Assembly (NCBI GenBank): GCA_003427395.1
Contig: BFEA01000006.1
Coordinates: 6,234,143-6,259,219, forward strand
DNA length: 25,077 bases
Direction of reading: 5' to 3'
From: Chara braunii
Taxonomy: Eukaryota > Streptophyta > Charophyceae > Charales > Characeae
The notes beneath the pieces were generated by a model. It saw nothing but the letters and a program-made list of their open reading frames with translations, did not search any database and was not told where the DNA came from. Within the stretch, counting starts at the first letter, position 1, and each line of letters starts with the position of its first letter. Positions 1 to 8,798 of this stretch are shown one piece after another. Made by a program: the position numbers and the translations under genes.

Positions 1-48
1 CCGAAGTACGAGCATACAGCGACCAATGTCGCACGCTTCCAGCACCAG
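1..48 (+). other. Possible 3' part of an exon at the window edge
   Basis: The first 48 bases read as 16 open codons in frame 1 and end exactly at CAG followed by GTATGT, a good match to a eukaryotic 5' splice site. The encoded stretch (PKYEHTATNVARFQHQ) has an ordinary amino acid mix, unlike the low-complexity DNA that follows. I do not recognise the protein. The frame stays open for some distance past the donor, so splicing is inferred only from the consensus. The upstream part lies outside the window. Confidence 0.25.
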
Positions 49-144
49 GTATGTCTCTCGCCTTACTCACAACCTCGTTCCCCAACACACAGATGCCACT
101 TGCACCCAAGGACCACCCTGCGCCACACCCAGCTTATAGCAGCG

Positions 145-365
145 CAGCCCGGCTATGGCTGCCTGCTCCTTCCCTGCTCGCCCGTGAGCGCGTAGGCGCC
201 AGCCAGCAAATAGCGCAGCAGCGCTTGCGCAGCATGCAGCCAGCACCCGAATGACGAATGTGAAGGCAGGCCCTTTGCTATATCGAAGTGGCCTGCCTGC
301 GTTCAGTCCCAGGAAGCTTCCAGTAGGCCCTGGTAGCCTGAGGCCCAGCACGATTGAGGACAGGC
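145..365 (+). repeat. Diverged dispersed repeat, copy 1 (dyad with CTATATCGAA core)
   Basis: This segment begins with GGCTATGGC, continues through a stretch containing CCCTGCTC, then a dyad with a CTATATCGAA core, then a TGAGGCCCAGCACG-like end. The same order of landmarks recurs near 17150-17430, so the two look like old copies of one repeat. The boundaries are approximate because similarity was judged by eye. Overlapping open frames on both strands have skewed compositions and no motif, so I do not call a gene. Confidence 0.4.
264..298. repeat. Inverted repeat around CTATATCGAA
   Basis: AGGCAGGCC (264-272) is perfectly complementary to GGCCTGCCT (290-298). The loop contains CTATATCGAA. Seventeen bases separate the arms, and a few further positions inside them could pair. 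It sits inside dispersed repeat copy 1. Confidence 0.6.
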
Positions 366-645
366 CTTGGGCCTGGTGGTTGCATGTGCCCCAACTGCCT
401 TCAGCCTGTGTTTGGCCCAGAACCCGTATCCAGCCCAGGGCCTGCTTTCCATACATTCACACTGGCGGCCCAGGGCCTGGATTCTCTCAACCAACTGGCG
501 CTGCGCAACTGCCTGAATTTCCTTAAATGTGCAGTGACCAAAATAGGGCCCTGAAGGCCTCGTCAAGCCTGCCTTCACTTAGGGCGGCCGATGGGCTGCA
601 AGAGAGGGGCCGAAAGGGGCTCATAGAGGCAGTGGCCTCACACAT
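366..645. other. Non-coding GC-rich stretch rich in GGCC words
   Basis: No convincing gene is visible. The stretch is dense in GGGCC and AGGCC words, such as AGGCCTTGGGCCTGG near 361 and GGCCCAGGGCCTGG near 467. A similar density is seen at 13260-13790. Open frames here overlap on both strands and have no domain signature. Confidence 0.4.
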
Positions 646-1010
646 AGGAAGATAATGAAGAAGAGGAGCGAAACAACAAAGAAGGAGGAGAAAGAAGATG
701 AAGGCGATGATGATCATGATGACGAGGAGGAGTAGGAAGATGGTTGTGGCGGCGATGATTATGATGATGAGGAGACATAGCAAGACATTGAGGTGGAGGA
801 GGAGGAAGAGGAAGAGGAGGGGGAGGAGGAAGGTGATGTTGATGAGGGAAAGATAAATGGGAAGAGGAGGAGGAGGAGGAGGAGGAGGATGGGGAGCATG
901 CAGGAGAGAGTGGGGGGAGGAGGAAATGAAGGAAGCTTGACGGCCAAGGAGGAGAAGACAGAAGGTGGGGAGGACGCGGAGCAGGAAGAGCAGTTAGCTT
1001 CCCAGCCAAT
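646..1010 (+). repeat. Purine-rich low-complexity tract with (AGG)n and (GAGGA)n runs
   Basis: The plus strand is almost entirely A and G, with GAT-rich segments near 690-780 and an uninterrupted (AGG)n run around 864-890. The complementary strand is CT-rich, so every frame here gives acidic/arginine or serine/proline strings; I treat these as artefacts of composition. Long homopurine tracts can form triplex (H-DNA) structures and slip during replication. Confidence 0.75.
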
Positions 1011-1030
1011 GTGGGTGAATAGTACACACA

Positions 1031-1800
1031 TGTGACTGCTAGGAAACAGATCATGAGTTTGAATCCTGCTGCAATCAGATCAATATAATAATTTAGGAGC
1101 TACTACCCCTGTTCACCATGCGAAAAGTAACAAAAAGAAAAGAGAAGAAATAGGAAACACAAAAGAGAAAAGGAAGTGGAGTTAGGGCTGATTATGCTGC
1201 TACGGCTGCTGCTACTGCTGATAATGATTGAGGTACACATATCCTTTCTGATATCTCCCTTATCCCTTCTCATCCACATGTTCCTCATCCTTATCCTTCT
1301 TCCCCTCTCCCTCCTACTGCTCCTCCAGCTCTTCTTCCTCCTCCTCCTCTTTGGTTTTTCCATTTCATGTTGGCTCTTTATTCGCAAAATAGAAGGAAAA
1401 GAAAGCAATCCTGCGATTCTATGGATCATGGCCTCCATCTCTTCGTTCCCTTAGTTGTCCTCCTTCGTTCAACATTCCATTTCCTTTGACATTCCCTGCC
1501 TGCTGTTCCGTTGAATTTCACTTGTCTTCCCTTTGATCCACTTCGGTCTCCTTCTTGGACCTTTCCCAGACTCCTCTTCCTTGTCCTGCTTCATGCTGTC
1601 CTCGCGCTCATCCTCCCAAACCTCCTCCCCTTTCTTCTCCCCCTCCTCCATGTTAGGATCCTTTCCACCTACTCCTTTTGCAGCAGCTGAGATTGTCTCC
1701 CACTCTCTGCAGCAGCTAGCAGTTTTCTTGGCTCTCCTACCCCCCTCCATGCCTATAGCACTTTTCTAAAAATAAAAAGATCCCTTACTTTCTAGAAGTA
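1031..1800 (+). other. Alternating purine-rich then pyrimidine-rich low-complexity DNA
   Basis: Positions 1120-1170 are purine-rich. From about 1195 the plus strand switches to pyrimidine-rich sequence up to about 1760, with many CTCCTC and CTTCC words. Frames such as those on the minus strand at 1103-1438 and 1469-1750 encode lysine/arginine/glutamate-rich strings expected from the composition. I see no splice-bounded exon and no domain. Confidence 0.5.
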
Positions 1801-2660
1801 AAACGGTTGAGCTCCCTTTTTCTCACTTCGCACCCCATGTCGTCCATCACACCACCACCACCACTACCAGGTCCAGCACTAACACCTTTTTTTTCCCCCA
1901 AACTTCGAAGTTCAAACAAACAACACCCTTTTTGCCTTTTGCCTTTTCTGAATGTGTTTTTGGAAATACTCTGCTGCACCTGGACTGATTTGCAGGTATT
2001 GGCAGGAGGCAGAGGTGGTGGCAAAGAGGAGGAGAGCACAGGAGTTGTGGTCCTATCGCCGCAGTTGGACATGGAGTTTCGATACTCCCTGAACCTCCAC
2101 ACATATCAGTTGATGATGATGACGACGACAATGAATTCTAATTACAGCTGCAGGTCAGTTGGATAGGGGTTCCACAGGATACCATCTAGGACGTCCCTTT
2201 TTTTGTTTCGTTTTTTTAATTTACCAGCTGGGACATCCCAACAGAGTGAGGGGGGAAGGTTGACCTTCTTTGTTGTTTTGCAATAACCCATGTAGTATGC
2301 CTCGTGGAAAGTCTAAGGGCCTTGCAGGCCGCACTCAGACCCAGGCCAAAGGGGGAAAAGAACCCCACGTAGAGATTCAGGGCCTGGACGAGTGACAGTT
2401 GACAAAAGTCAATTGTCAGACACCCAACAGTCAAAGTCAAAGTGTACCCAGCCCAGGCCGCCGGTCAGATGCACACACTTGTTTGTATGCAGGTACCCAG
2501 ACAGCATCAGGACCAAGGGGGACTCTGGAACTGTGTACAATCCAGGCCCTCGACTGTGAGTCAATCTGTACGACTGTGGGAAGGAGACCTGAGGACAGCC
2601 TCGTCAAATACTACATAAGGCTTGGTCTCCAGGTGGTCAACATTCAGTCTTGCTATGCTG
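1801..2660. other. Intergenic DNA, no gene recognised
   Basis: Mixed-composition DNA with short CA-, GA- and T-rich patches. A small TTGAC/GTCAA cluster lies at 2399-2441. The open frames are short, mutually overlapping and without motifs. I find no RNA gene. Confidence 0.4.
2399..2412. promoter_or_regulatory. TTGAC inverted repeat (W-box-like pair)
   Basis: TTGAC and GTCAA face each other across AAAA. Two further GTCAA words follow at about 2431-2441. TTGAC is the core bound by plant WRKY factors, which makes this a possible regulatory dyad, but no promoter or gene start can be tied to it. Confidence 0.25.
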
Positions 2661-2667
2661 CCTCGAC

Positions 2668-2760
2668 GCTGGCTTGACTGTAGCTGAACGCTGGCTCGAC
2701 ACTGGCTGGAAGCTGACTCAACGCTGGCTGTTCGCTGGCACTGTGGATGACTGCGCGGGA
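2668..2760 (+). repeat. Degenerate CTGGC-rich short repeat
   Basis: The words ACGCTGGCT, ACACTGGCT and TCGCTGGCA recur every 10-25 bases, with GACT- or GAAG-containing spacers. This is a decayed short-period repeat immediately before the 30-bp tandem array. Confidence 0.45.
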
Positions 2761-2803
2761 CTGTGGCAGCATGCTGGCGCTTTCTGTTCTGTGCGCCAGG
2801 CAT

Positions 2804-3012
2804 TGCTGATGTGGCGCTGCCACCTGTCTACACTGCTGATGTGGCACATGCCACTTGTCTACACTGCTGATGTGGCGCATGCCACTTGTTCACACTGCTG
2901 ATGCGGCGCATGCCACTTGTCTACATTGCATTGTTGATGTGGTGCTGCCACCTATCTTCATTGTTGATGTGGCGCATGCCACCTGTCTCTTCTGCTGACG
3001 TGGCACTGGCCA
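2804..3012 (+). repeat. Tandem array of seven 30-31 bp units, each with a GTGGC/GCCAC hairpin
   Basis: Units begin with TGCTGATG-like words at 2804, 2834, 2865, 2896, 2932, 2962 and 2993, giving spacings of 30, 31, 31, 36, 30 and 31. Inside each unit GTGGC and GCCAC can pair across a loop of 3-4 bases. Five of seven units have perfect 5-bp arms or a G-T wobble version; unit 4 has a mismatch. The loop and the spacer between hairpins vary more than the arms. It is not a CRISPR array: the 'repeats' are diverged and there are no unique equal-length spacers. Confidence 0.8.
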
Positions 3013-3080
3013 TGCTGTCTACATGAGTTGATTGGTTGCGATAAGGAGGGAGATCGGGATCTGTGGACGATTGAGGGACG

Positions 3081-3091
3081 GGATACTTACC
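3081..3091 (-). other. Consensus 5' splice site on the minus strand
   Basis: Read on the minus strand the sequence is CAG|GTAAGTATCC, close to a perfect U1-complementary donor. Just upstream on that strand lies a short open segment with ATG codons (about 3092-3157). I could not find an equally good acceptor downstream, so an actual exon is only a possibility. Confidence 0.3.
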
Positions 3092-3150
3092 TGAGGCTGA
3101 CGTCGACATTGTACGCTGCTGATTGTCTTCATTGTCTCCATGGAAGAATA

Positions 3151-3164
3151 GTGCCACGTGGCAC
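3151..3164. promoter_or_regulatory. Perfect 14-bp palindrome with a CACGTG core
   Basis: GTGCCACGTGGCAC is its own reverse complement and contains the G-box CACGTG bound by plant bZIP and bHLH factors. It uses the same GCCAC and GTGGC words as the neighbouring tandem hairpins, in the opposite order. It sits 60 bases upstream (minus-strand sense) of the consensus donor at 3090. A regulatory role is inferred. Confidence 0.35.
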
Positions 3165-3179
3165 TTCTGTGTGATCAGG

Positions 3180-3514
3180 GCTTATCAGACTTGTTACTGT
3201 TTATTGATTGATGACGTGGAGGGAGAGGAAGCCCGGAGAAGGAGTGGAAATTGATTGTGCTGCTCTTGAGTGGTCACTGATTATCTCTTCCACCCTCTCC
3301 TCTGTCTATTTCCCCCTCCGCTCTCTTCGTCTATTGGTAACGAGATACTGTATCAGATATCACTTTCACGTTAGCTGGAGACATTGTGCAGATCTGAGTC
3401 TACCTGTACTTCGACGTCTGACGAGTATCTTTCAGTTTGGGGATCATTGCGGTTTTATTCTCATGGGATTAAACCACTAATTCCCCTAACGTGGTTAAAT
3501 TGACGTACCGGTGA
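3180..3514. other. Intergenic DNA before the 3515 frame
   Basis: No gene recognised. A 90-codon frame at 3208-3480 has no motif. CCAC and GTGG words near 3474-3494 could form a weak hairpin. The composition is balanced and unlike the flanking low-complexity DNA. Confidence 0.3.
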
Positions 3515-4144
3515 GTCCGTCGGAATGCCAGGGAAAGACTGCGGGGGTGGTCAGGCACGCCAACTTTGCCAGTAGTTCGACCTTGGAGTTTTGCGGAAAA
3601 AAAGTATGAAAAGAATCAGGTTCGCAGATTTGTTCCTTGTCTTTTCAGGGAAAAACTGGTTGGGGATCCGGGCCGCCATGAGCACTTTGATCCAGTTTGG
3701 TTCTCAGCGGCCAGGTACCTTGAGAAGAAAGAGAGGGAGTTTGATGAGAGTGGTATCAAGTTGATCCGTAGTTTTGGGCCCAAGCTCTATACCGACCACC
3801 CCAGGCCACCAGTGCCTCTTCCTCTCACTGACGGTTCTTGTTGGAGTGACCTGGTTGATCTTGCAAAGAGGTATATCTCCCCTGCAGCAATTGACTATTC
3901 GGCAGTGACAGAGTCTTAGAGTTTCGGCATCTCAGACGAGGGATTTTTTCTAGGCCATATCTCCCCACTCTGTGGGAGGAGTTTTGCGCTATGGTTGACT
4001 TCCGTATTACGGCCCTCGGATGGAAGTGTTCAGAACTTGCAGGCTTTAGGTGGCTGTATATCCAGAGACCACAATCTCAGGGAGTACGTGGACACGGCTC
4101 GAGGCACAAGAAACATGCAGCCAAGTGAGAGATTGAGTGAATGA
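3515..4144 (+). pseudogene. Unrecognised protein-coding remnant with one in-frame TAG
   Basis: A frame with normal codon use opens after a TGA at 3512-3514 and runs to TAG at 3917-3919, about 134 codons. It encodes a charged, aromatic-rich protein with segments such as RPWSFAEKKYEKNQVRRF and FDPVWFSAARYLEKKE. The same frame then stays open for about 74 more codons to TGA at 4142-4144. The neighbouring frame (from 3895 to TGA at 4126-4128) is also open and protein-like, so either a nonsense change or a small frameshift has happened near 3900-3919. There is no clear ATG at the 5' end; the first internal near-start is a TTG at 3566. I do not recognise the family. It could be an exon of a host gene or a fragment of a transposon-encoded protein. 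Confidence 0.45.
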
Positions 4145-4606
4145 CGCAGAGGGATGAGTGAGGACTCTTGACTGGTGCAGGCCATGCTCACTTCATATGT
4201 ACTCTCCGAGATTATTATGAGTTTTCATTCTTCCCTCATTTACCCTTGTCCTTGCTTGAGTCAGTCAGTCTTGTATGGACTACATCGTTTTGCTTGGTGA
4301 TCATGTTCTCTGATGATGTTGTCACAGTTCTCAAAGTTAGTAGATTAGCAAATTGATGCATGCATGACATATCAGAATTTCTTTTTTTATTTATTATTTG
4401 CATGGTTCTCTGCAGTTCTGAATCAAAGTAAAAGATTCCTAAGACCAGGGACTGGCGAAGACCGCAATTGAAGGGTCTCGCTCGAAGTCGGACACACACA
4501 ACAGGAAGGGATTTGCTTTAATTAATTTATTTTATTTATTGCAAAAACAACCAAACCCTGCGTGACAGCCTGTTGGCTTTCTGGTTGCTTGAAGGGGCCC
4601 GACTAG
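4145..4606. other. AT-rich intergenic DNA left of element C
   Basis: This stretch contains T-rich and TTAATTAATTTATTTTATT-like DNA around 4520-4545 and no convincing gene. The composition changes sharply near 4560-4600, where GC-rich Gag-like coding sequence begins. That change probably marks the truncation point of element C. Confidence 0.4.
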
Positions 4607-5125
4607 AAAAAGTGCGACAACGGTCGATCCTCCTTCGCCGACCGCTTCCACCGACCAGCTCGACCTGGAGCGCCATTCTCTCGGCGCTACAGTTGTCTAG
4701 AGTACGGCGAGGACACCTCGGACGAGCTTGGCCCTACCCTTGGGGACGACCCCGAGGACATCGAGCTCCGAGACGTCATCCAATATCACTTGGATGACGA
4801 CACTATTCCGGTGGTCGAGCGCCTGCAGATGACCATGTTCGCCATGGGTTGTGCGCGCAGTCGGCTTGCACAGGCTGGCGCCCGCACGAACACGGTTCCT
4901 CGGATAGACCTCCCGCAGGGTTGTGTTCCTCCTCGCGGAGCTCTATCTCCTGAGGAGTGCACCGCCCTCGAGGCCCGTCGCGGATGCCTTCATTGCCACC
5001 AGGATGGACACACCTCCTCACGGTGTCCATACCATGCCGCCCTCGATCAACACTACATTGACATTTCTCGTCAGCGTCGATCTCAGTCCCCCCCCGGCCC
5101 CGTCTGGCCAACCCCACCCAGCTAG
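4607..5125 (+). pseudogene. gag: Gag C-terminal part with CCHC zinc knuckle (element C)
   Basis: The frame opens after TAG at 4604-4606 and ends at TAG 5123-5125. It encodes an acidic segment (EYGEDTSDELGPTLGDD), then a basic-to-mixed region, then CLHCHQDGHTSSRC, a canonical C-x2-C-x4-H-x4-C nucleocapsid knuckle near 5000-5040. Nucleocapsid knuckles bind the element's RNA during packaging. There is no native start, so the capsid region is lost. In the first 80 bases another frame is also protein-like, which suggests a frameshift near 4690. Confidence in the Gag call rests on the knuckle plus the protease directly downstream. Confidence 0.65.
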
Positions 5126-5510
5126 CCACAGTGCAGTGTACCGCTGAGGCCTCGCACGTAGCCGGCTTCCCGACCACCGAGTCGGGATTTGCCCCTTTGG
5201 CTAGCCTACCAAAGGATCCTCAGGACACGACAGACGCAGTTCCCTCTGCCCTGTTGTCTGCCCCACAGCACACCGCCGCATCTAGTCCTTCCCCTCCGAA
5301 ACTTCTGACGAGTCGCGCCATTCGCACAACTCGTTGTAGTGCCCAACTGGTGACTCGCGATGACATCGTGTCATCTCTTCTGGATTTGAGCATCCTTCAG
5401 GCTCGCCAGGAGCGACTCACGAGGTACGTAAATGTCCTGCATCGTCTTCTCGCTCTGCTCTCTGACCCTGATCGCACCCTCCCTATCATCCCTATTCGCC
5501 TGGGACATCT
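5126..5510 (+). pseudogene. Gag-Pol linker of element C
   Basis: Frame 1 is open from just after the gag stop to 5592 and encodes a Ser/Pro/Thr-rich linker followed by a helix-like segment (DDIVSSLLDLSILQARQERL). At about 5500 the protein-like signal moves from frame 1 to frame 3, where the protease begins, so a one-base change interrupts the polyprotein. The GTACGT word near 5425 resembles a donor but lies inside this coding-like stretch, so I do not call it a splice site. Confidence 0.5.
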
Positions 5511-5830
5511 ACGAGGGTGTACCGCGCTTTATGGGACTCTGGCTCGCAGGGAGATTTCGTTCACCCTCGCGTGGTTGAGGAAGCTCGCCTAACTACCTAT
5601 GGGTCTCGCTCTCCTATCTCTGTTACCCTCAGAGATAACAAGACGCAGCGCTTCTTCGATCAGACGGTCCCCGACCTCCACTTCTCCCTAACCCTCCAGC
5701 CACCGGATAGTACCCAGCCGCCTCGGCGCTAGCATTCCTCCGCATACTTCGACATGTTGGAGACTGGGTACGACTTTATCCTTAACACTCCCTGGTGTCG
5801 CTGGTTCCGTGGCGGCCGAATGGGCGACTG
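5502..5830 (+). pseudogene. Retropepsin-like aspartic protease (element C)
   Basis: In frame 3 the motif ALWDSGSQGDFV gives the D-S-G catalytic triad (aspartate codon at 5535-5537), the signature of retroviral-type proteases that cleave the Gag-Pol polyprotein. A TAG at 5730-5732 interrupts the frame. The same frame resumes with LETGYDFILNTPWC, the hydrophobic segment preceding the second conserved turn of these proteases, then ends at a TGA near 5829. The catalytic triad is intact, but the nonsense change and the flanking frameshifts mean no functional product is expected. Confidence 0.65.
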
Positions 5831-6220
5831 AGAGACTCGTCCTCAAAATGAAGTGTGGTAAAACCCATCGAGTCCCCTTCATTGGAACTACAGGCGACAC
5901 CCCTCCAGACCTACCGCCCCAGGACCCTTGTCCCTCTGGGTTCCACCTAGACATCGCCTTCACTTCTCCTCATCACTTTGCTCACTTCATACGACAGGAG
6001 GACGTCACGTTCTACTCCCCTATCCTCACGAGCGCCTCCTCTATGCCCCACTCCCGAGTGTTCGCCAGCGGACGAGCTCCAGAGCTGGTTTCCGCTTGGC
6101 CTTCGAGTCGACCGTTCGTTCCAGGTATCCCGTGGGACCCGCCCCGTGCTGCGCCCGAACTCGTGCACTTCCTCCCCCTTCTCTCTCTCGGTCTCCTTCA
6201 ACCGCGGGAGCCCCGTAGGA
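5809..6220 (+). pseudogene. Post-protease segment of element C
   Basis: Frame 1 continues the protein-like signal after the protease (segments WATERLVLKMKCGKTHRV and HHFAHFIRQEDVTFY). A switch to frame 2 near 6000-6030 is suggested by the segment HERLLYAPLPSVRQR. This is where the protease-RT connector of pol would lie, but I find none of the conserved RT blocks downstream. The long frame that continues to 7083 becomes Ser/Leu/Pro-rich because the DNA is CT-rich. Confidence 0.4.
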
Positions 6221-7168
6221 ACGAGGTCAGTGGTCTCTCCCTCCTCCCTTGCCTCTCTCCGTCCCTTTTCCTCCCGTCTCCCTCGACCTCCTTCTTTCTC
6301 GTTTTTCCTCACTCTATCGTGAGCGGCCCGTACGGTCGGGCGCTGCCAGGCGCTAGTGCGTCCCCGACGCCTCCACCTGCGCGAGCCTATCTCCCTCGTC
6401 ACGAGCGCTTCCTCCCTTGTCAAGATCTCATCTGCGCTAATGACCTCCGACGTACGCGCGAAGCGGGCACGAGCTCTCGTGCGTTGAAAAACCCGAGCGC
6501 TCAAACTCTCGTGCGTTCCCACTCGTGCTCTCCCCCTCGTTCAAGTTCCCCGTATCTGAGCACCCCGAGCCTTACGGGGAGCGCTTCCCTTTCGCGAGCT
6601 CTGTACTCCTCCTGGCTCTTGTGTTCCCCGCACCCTCTCCTCTCACTCTCTCTCTTTCTCCTACTGTCATCCGCTCACTACCGAGAGCGGCTAGCGATGA
6701 TAGTACTCTCCGCGCGCCTAAGCGTACGCTCGCTGAACTCGTGCGCCCCGAGCTCCTTGGATTGCAGCCGTTTGTCTCTGTGCGCTTCGGTCCGCCTCCT
6801 CTCCCTCTCTCTCTCTATACCCCTCTCTCCCTCTCTCTCTTCCTCTCGGTCTCTTCCTCCGGACGCTGGCTCGCTGCCGAGCGCCGCTGGGAAGGTCCGC
6901 GCTCTCCGTGTGTTGTTCGTGCACCACTTCCTCGCCCGTACGCAAAGAAAATTTCCCTCCTCCCTTCTCTCGATCTCTTTCCCTCTTTTATACCTTTTCC
7001 CTACCTTTCCCTACGCCGCTCCTCCACTCTACCCCTTACTTCAGCCCGTTTCTCGTAGGCTCCAAACTCGAATTTTTGGCTAATTTTTTTTTTTCCGTTC
7101 TCCCGCTCCGATCTCTCATTTTTCCCTCCTTTTTTCCTCAATCCTGTCTCTCTTCTCGCTCCCAATAG
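6221..7168 (+). other. CT-rich, CpG-rich non-coding stretch ending in an acceptor-like AG
   Basis: The plus strand is pyrimidine-rich with CTCT runs near 6800-6850 and many CpG words. The few A residues make stop codons rare, which explains several long overlapping frames without domains. It ends in a long pyrimidine tract (about 7085-7160) followed by CAATAG at 7163-7168, which looks like a 3' splice site. A TTTATACC word near 6988 is weakly TATA-like. Confidence 0.4.
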
Positions 7169-7654
7169 GACCTACTTCTTGCTTCATTCTACTGGATCGA
7201 TCCTAAGCAGAGAGCGCAGCTCGAGCGCGACCGTCCCCCTCCCGCACTTTTGCCCAACTCCTGTCTAGTTACCTTACCCGTACGCCTTTCCCCTGTCTCT
7301 GCAAGGCGCTCCCTCGTCTGTTGCCCTCCGCCCGCTGCTTCCCACTCCACTGCCTTTCCGGCAGTTGACAAGAACTCAAGGCGCGCGCGCCTCAGGACCA
7401 AGGCAGTTATCAAGAAGATCCGTGAGCGCGCTCTGAGCTCCTCCCGTTACCCGATTCTTGGGATGCGCTCACCTTTCCCTCCCCTTAATGACGTGGCGCA
7501 CCCTTCCCTTTCCTTCCATTGTCGATCCTCCCGTTTCTCTTTACCGGTAATCCCTTGCTATTCCTTCCTCGCTGTCGAATCCCGCTGGTCCATCAGACCC
7601 TCCATGTGGAATCCCCCGATGGCTACGGCCACACGCTGTTGTAGCCTTCCATAG
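7169..7654 (+). other. Unrecognised open frame directly after an acceptor-like AG
   Basis: The frame opens exactly after the TAG that forms the acceptor-like AG at 7167-7168 and runs 161 codons to TAG at 7652-7654. Its start (DLLLASFYWIDPKQRAQLER) and a middle part (SRRARLRTKAVIKKIRERA) look protein-like, but later parts are Ser/Pro-rich as expected in this CT-rich DNA. I recognise no family. It could be an exon of a host gene, part of element C, or chance. Confidence 0.3.
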
Positions 7655-8798
7655 AGATAAGGGGCCCCGCTTGCCGGTCTCATGATCTAGCTAGCCTCCC
7701 TTCGATCGACCTCTCCCGTTTCTGGGCTCATCACTCCCATCCCTTCTGTGTTTCGCGGTTGGATTGCCTCTTCGACCCATTCTCCTCCCGCAGGCACCCA
7801 CCACAGTCGAATCCCGATGGTTTGAAGCTACAGGCTTACCTAGCCTTTGCTTATTGCCCTTCCAGGTGTCAGTCCTCCAATGTCGTTCCGGCCCCACCTT
7901 CCTTCAGCATCCGCACATCTCATATTTTCGACCGTGATGCTGCCAGTGTCTTCGGCCAAGCTAGCCCCCCCCCTTTTCCACGGCAGCATTTGTCGGTCCC
8001 TGTCGTCGTGTGCACTTGGCCTGTCGTTGCCTTGCCTAGTCCCCGTTCCTCCGAGGCAGAGCTAGCCTGTTGCCGACCACCATACGATCGTTTGCGCCTG
8101 GTCATTCACACCAGCCTGGGTTGCGTGCATCCCCATCGTGGCGCACCTAGCACTGGTGCCAACCCTGCAACGACCGAGCTGACTATCATCCCACGACGCC
8201 CGTATTTTGGCAGCACTTTCTCAGAGACCTTATACCCATGCCCAAGCTCAACCCCAATCTTATGGATCACCTAGACGAATGCCACGGCCCCAGAGGGAGA
8301 ACCTGCCAGTTTGACTTTCTCGGTCACACAAATCTGGCCTCACTCGGCCGCCGCATCGGAACTGTGCCGGTCACCTTTCCCAGCAAAAGGCGCCAGTCGA
8401 CCCTCCTCTCTCAAAGAAAAATTGTTTGTTGCCTAATCACCTGATTCCCTCGTACCGCAGCTCAGGCCAGGTGCGAGCGAATCCCGCCGTGCACACCCGC
8501 GGTAGGCCGGCGGTCATTCATAACTGTGATCTTGGGCCTTCACTGGTCCTCTGCTTCAGATCCGATCTTGGCCCACTTCGACGCGCGCCGGCCGCCCCGC
8601 ATATACTGCCTTTGACACAAAAAACTCCGATCTTCAAGGATCCGCCAGAGCCCACTTGCGACCAAGGTTTATATCGACACTTCAGCCAATCGAAAGGTTA
8701 GTGTGAAGACTCGGACGTCCAAAACACCATATCCACATGCACGCATGCGCCAAAACCAAGCAAAAACAGCCAAAACAAAGAAAAAAATGCTTTTTTAT
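7655..8798. other. Intergenic GC-rich DNA between elements C and A
   Basis: No convincing gene. A 171-codon frame at 7759-8274 has no domain; a short segment near 7789 (RRHPPQSNPDGL) faintly recalls the integrase HPQ-DGQ motif but lacks any catalytic residue context. The last 100 bases, from about 8700, are A-rich with CCAAAAC words and abut the truncated 3' end of element A. Confidence 0.35.

Larger units (their letters stand above)
4607..6220 (+). mobile_element. Element C: decayed Ty3/gypsy-like gag-protease remnant
   Basis: A zinc knuckle, a retropepsin active site and a protease C-terminal motif occur in order on the plus strand, in different frames and separated by stops. That order is gag then pol of an LTR retrotransposon. 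The 5' part of gag and everything from RT onward are missing or unrecognisable, and no LTR is identified. The 3' boundary is a guess, because the protein-like signal fades into CT-rich DNA after about 6200. Confidence 0.7.

Noticed and set aside
638-1054. Overlapping open frames on both strands in the purine tract
   Set aside because: They encode single-residue runs (Glu, Ser, Pro, His) dictated by composition and lack any motif.
1052-1068. tRNA T-arm-like GAGTTTGAATCC
   Set aside because: No matching acceptor stem, anticodon arm or A box could be found around it.
2804-3012. CRISPR-like direct repeats
   Set aside because: Units are contiguous and diverged, without unique equal-length spacers, and the DNA is eukaryotic in character.
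3508-3530. Hammerhead-ribozyme-like GGTGAGTCCGTCGGAA
   Set aside because: The conserved CTGATGA and GAAA core elements are missing.
5424-5432. Donor-like GAGGTACGTAA
   Set aside because: It lies within a continuous coding-like Gag-Pol linker and is explained by the codons there.
5928-7083. Long plus- and minus-strand frames, up to 424 codons
   Set aside because: Only the first part resembles a protein (element C pol). The rest is Ser/Leu/Pro/Arg-rich translation of CT-rich DNA in which stop codons are rare.
7789-7830. Integrase-like RRHPPQSNPDGL
   Set aside because: No D,D-35-E spacing, no zinc-binding HHCC and no neighbouring integrase blocks; the likeness is too short.
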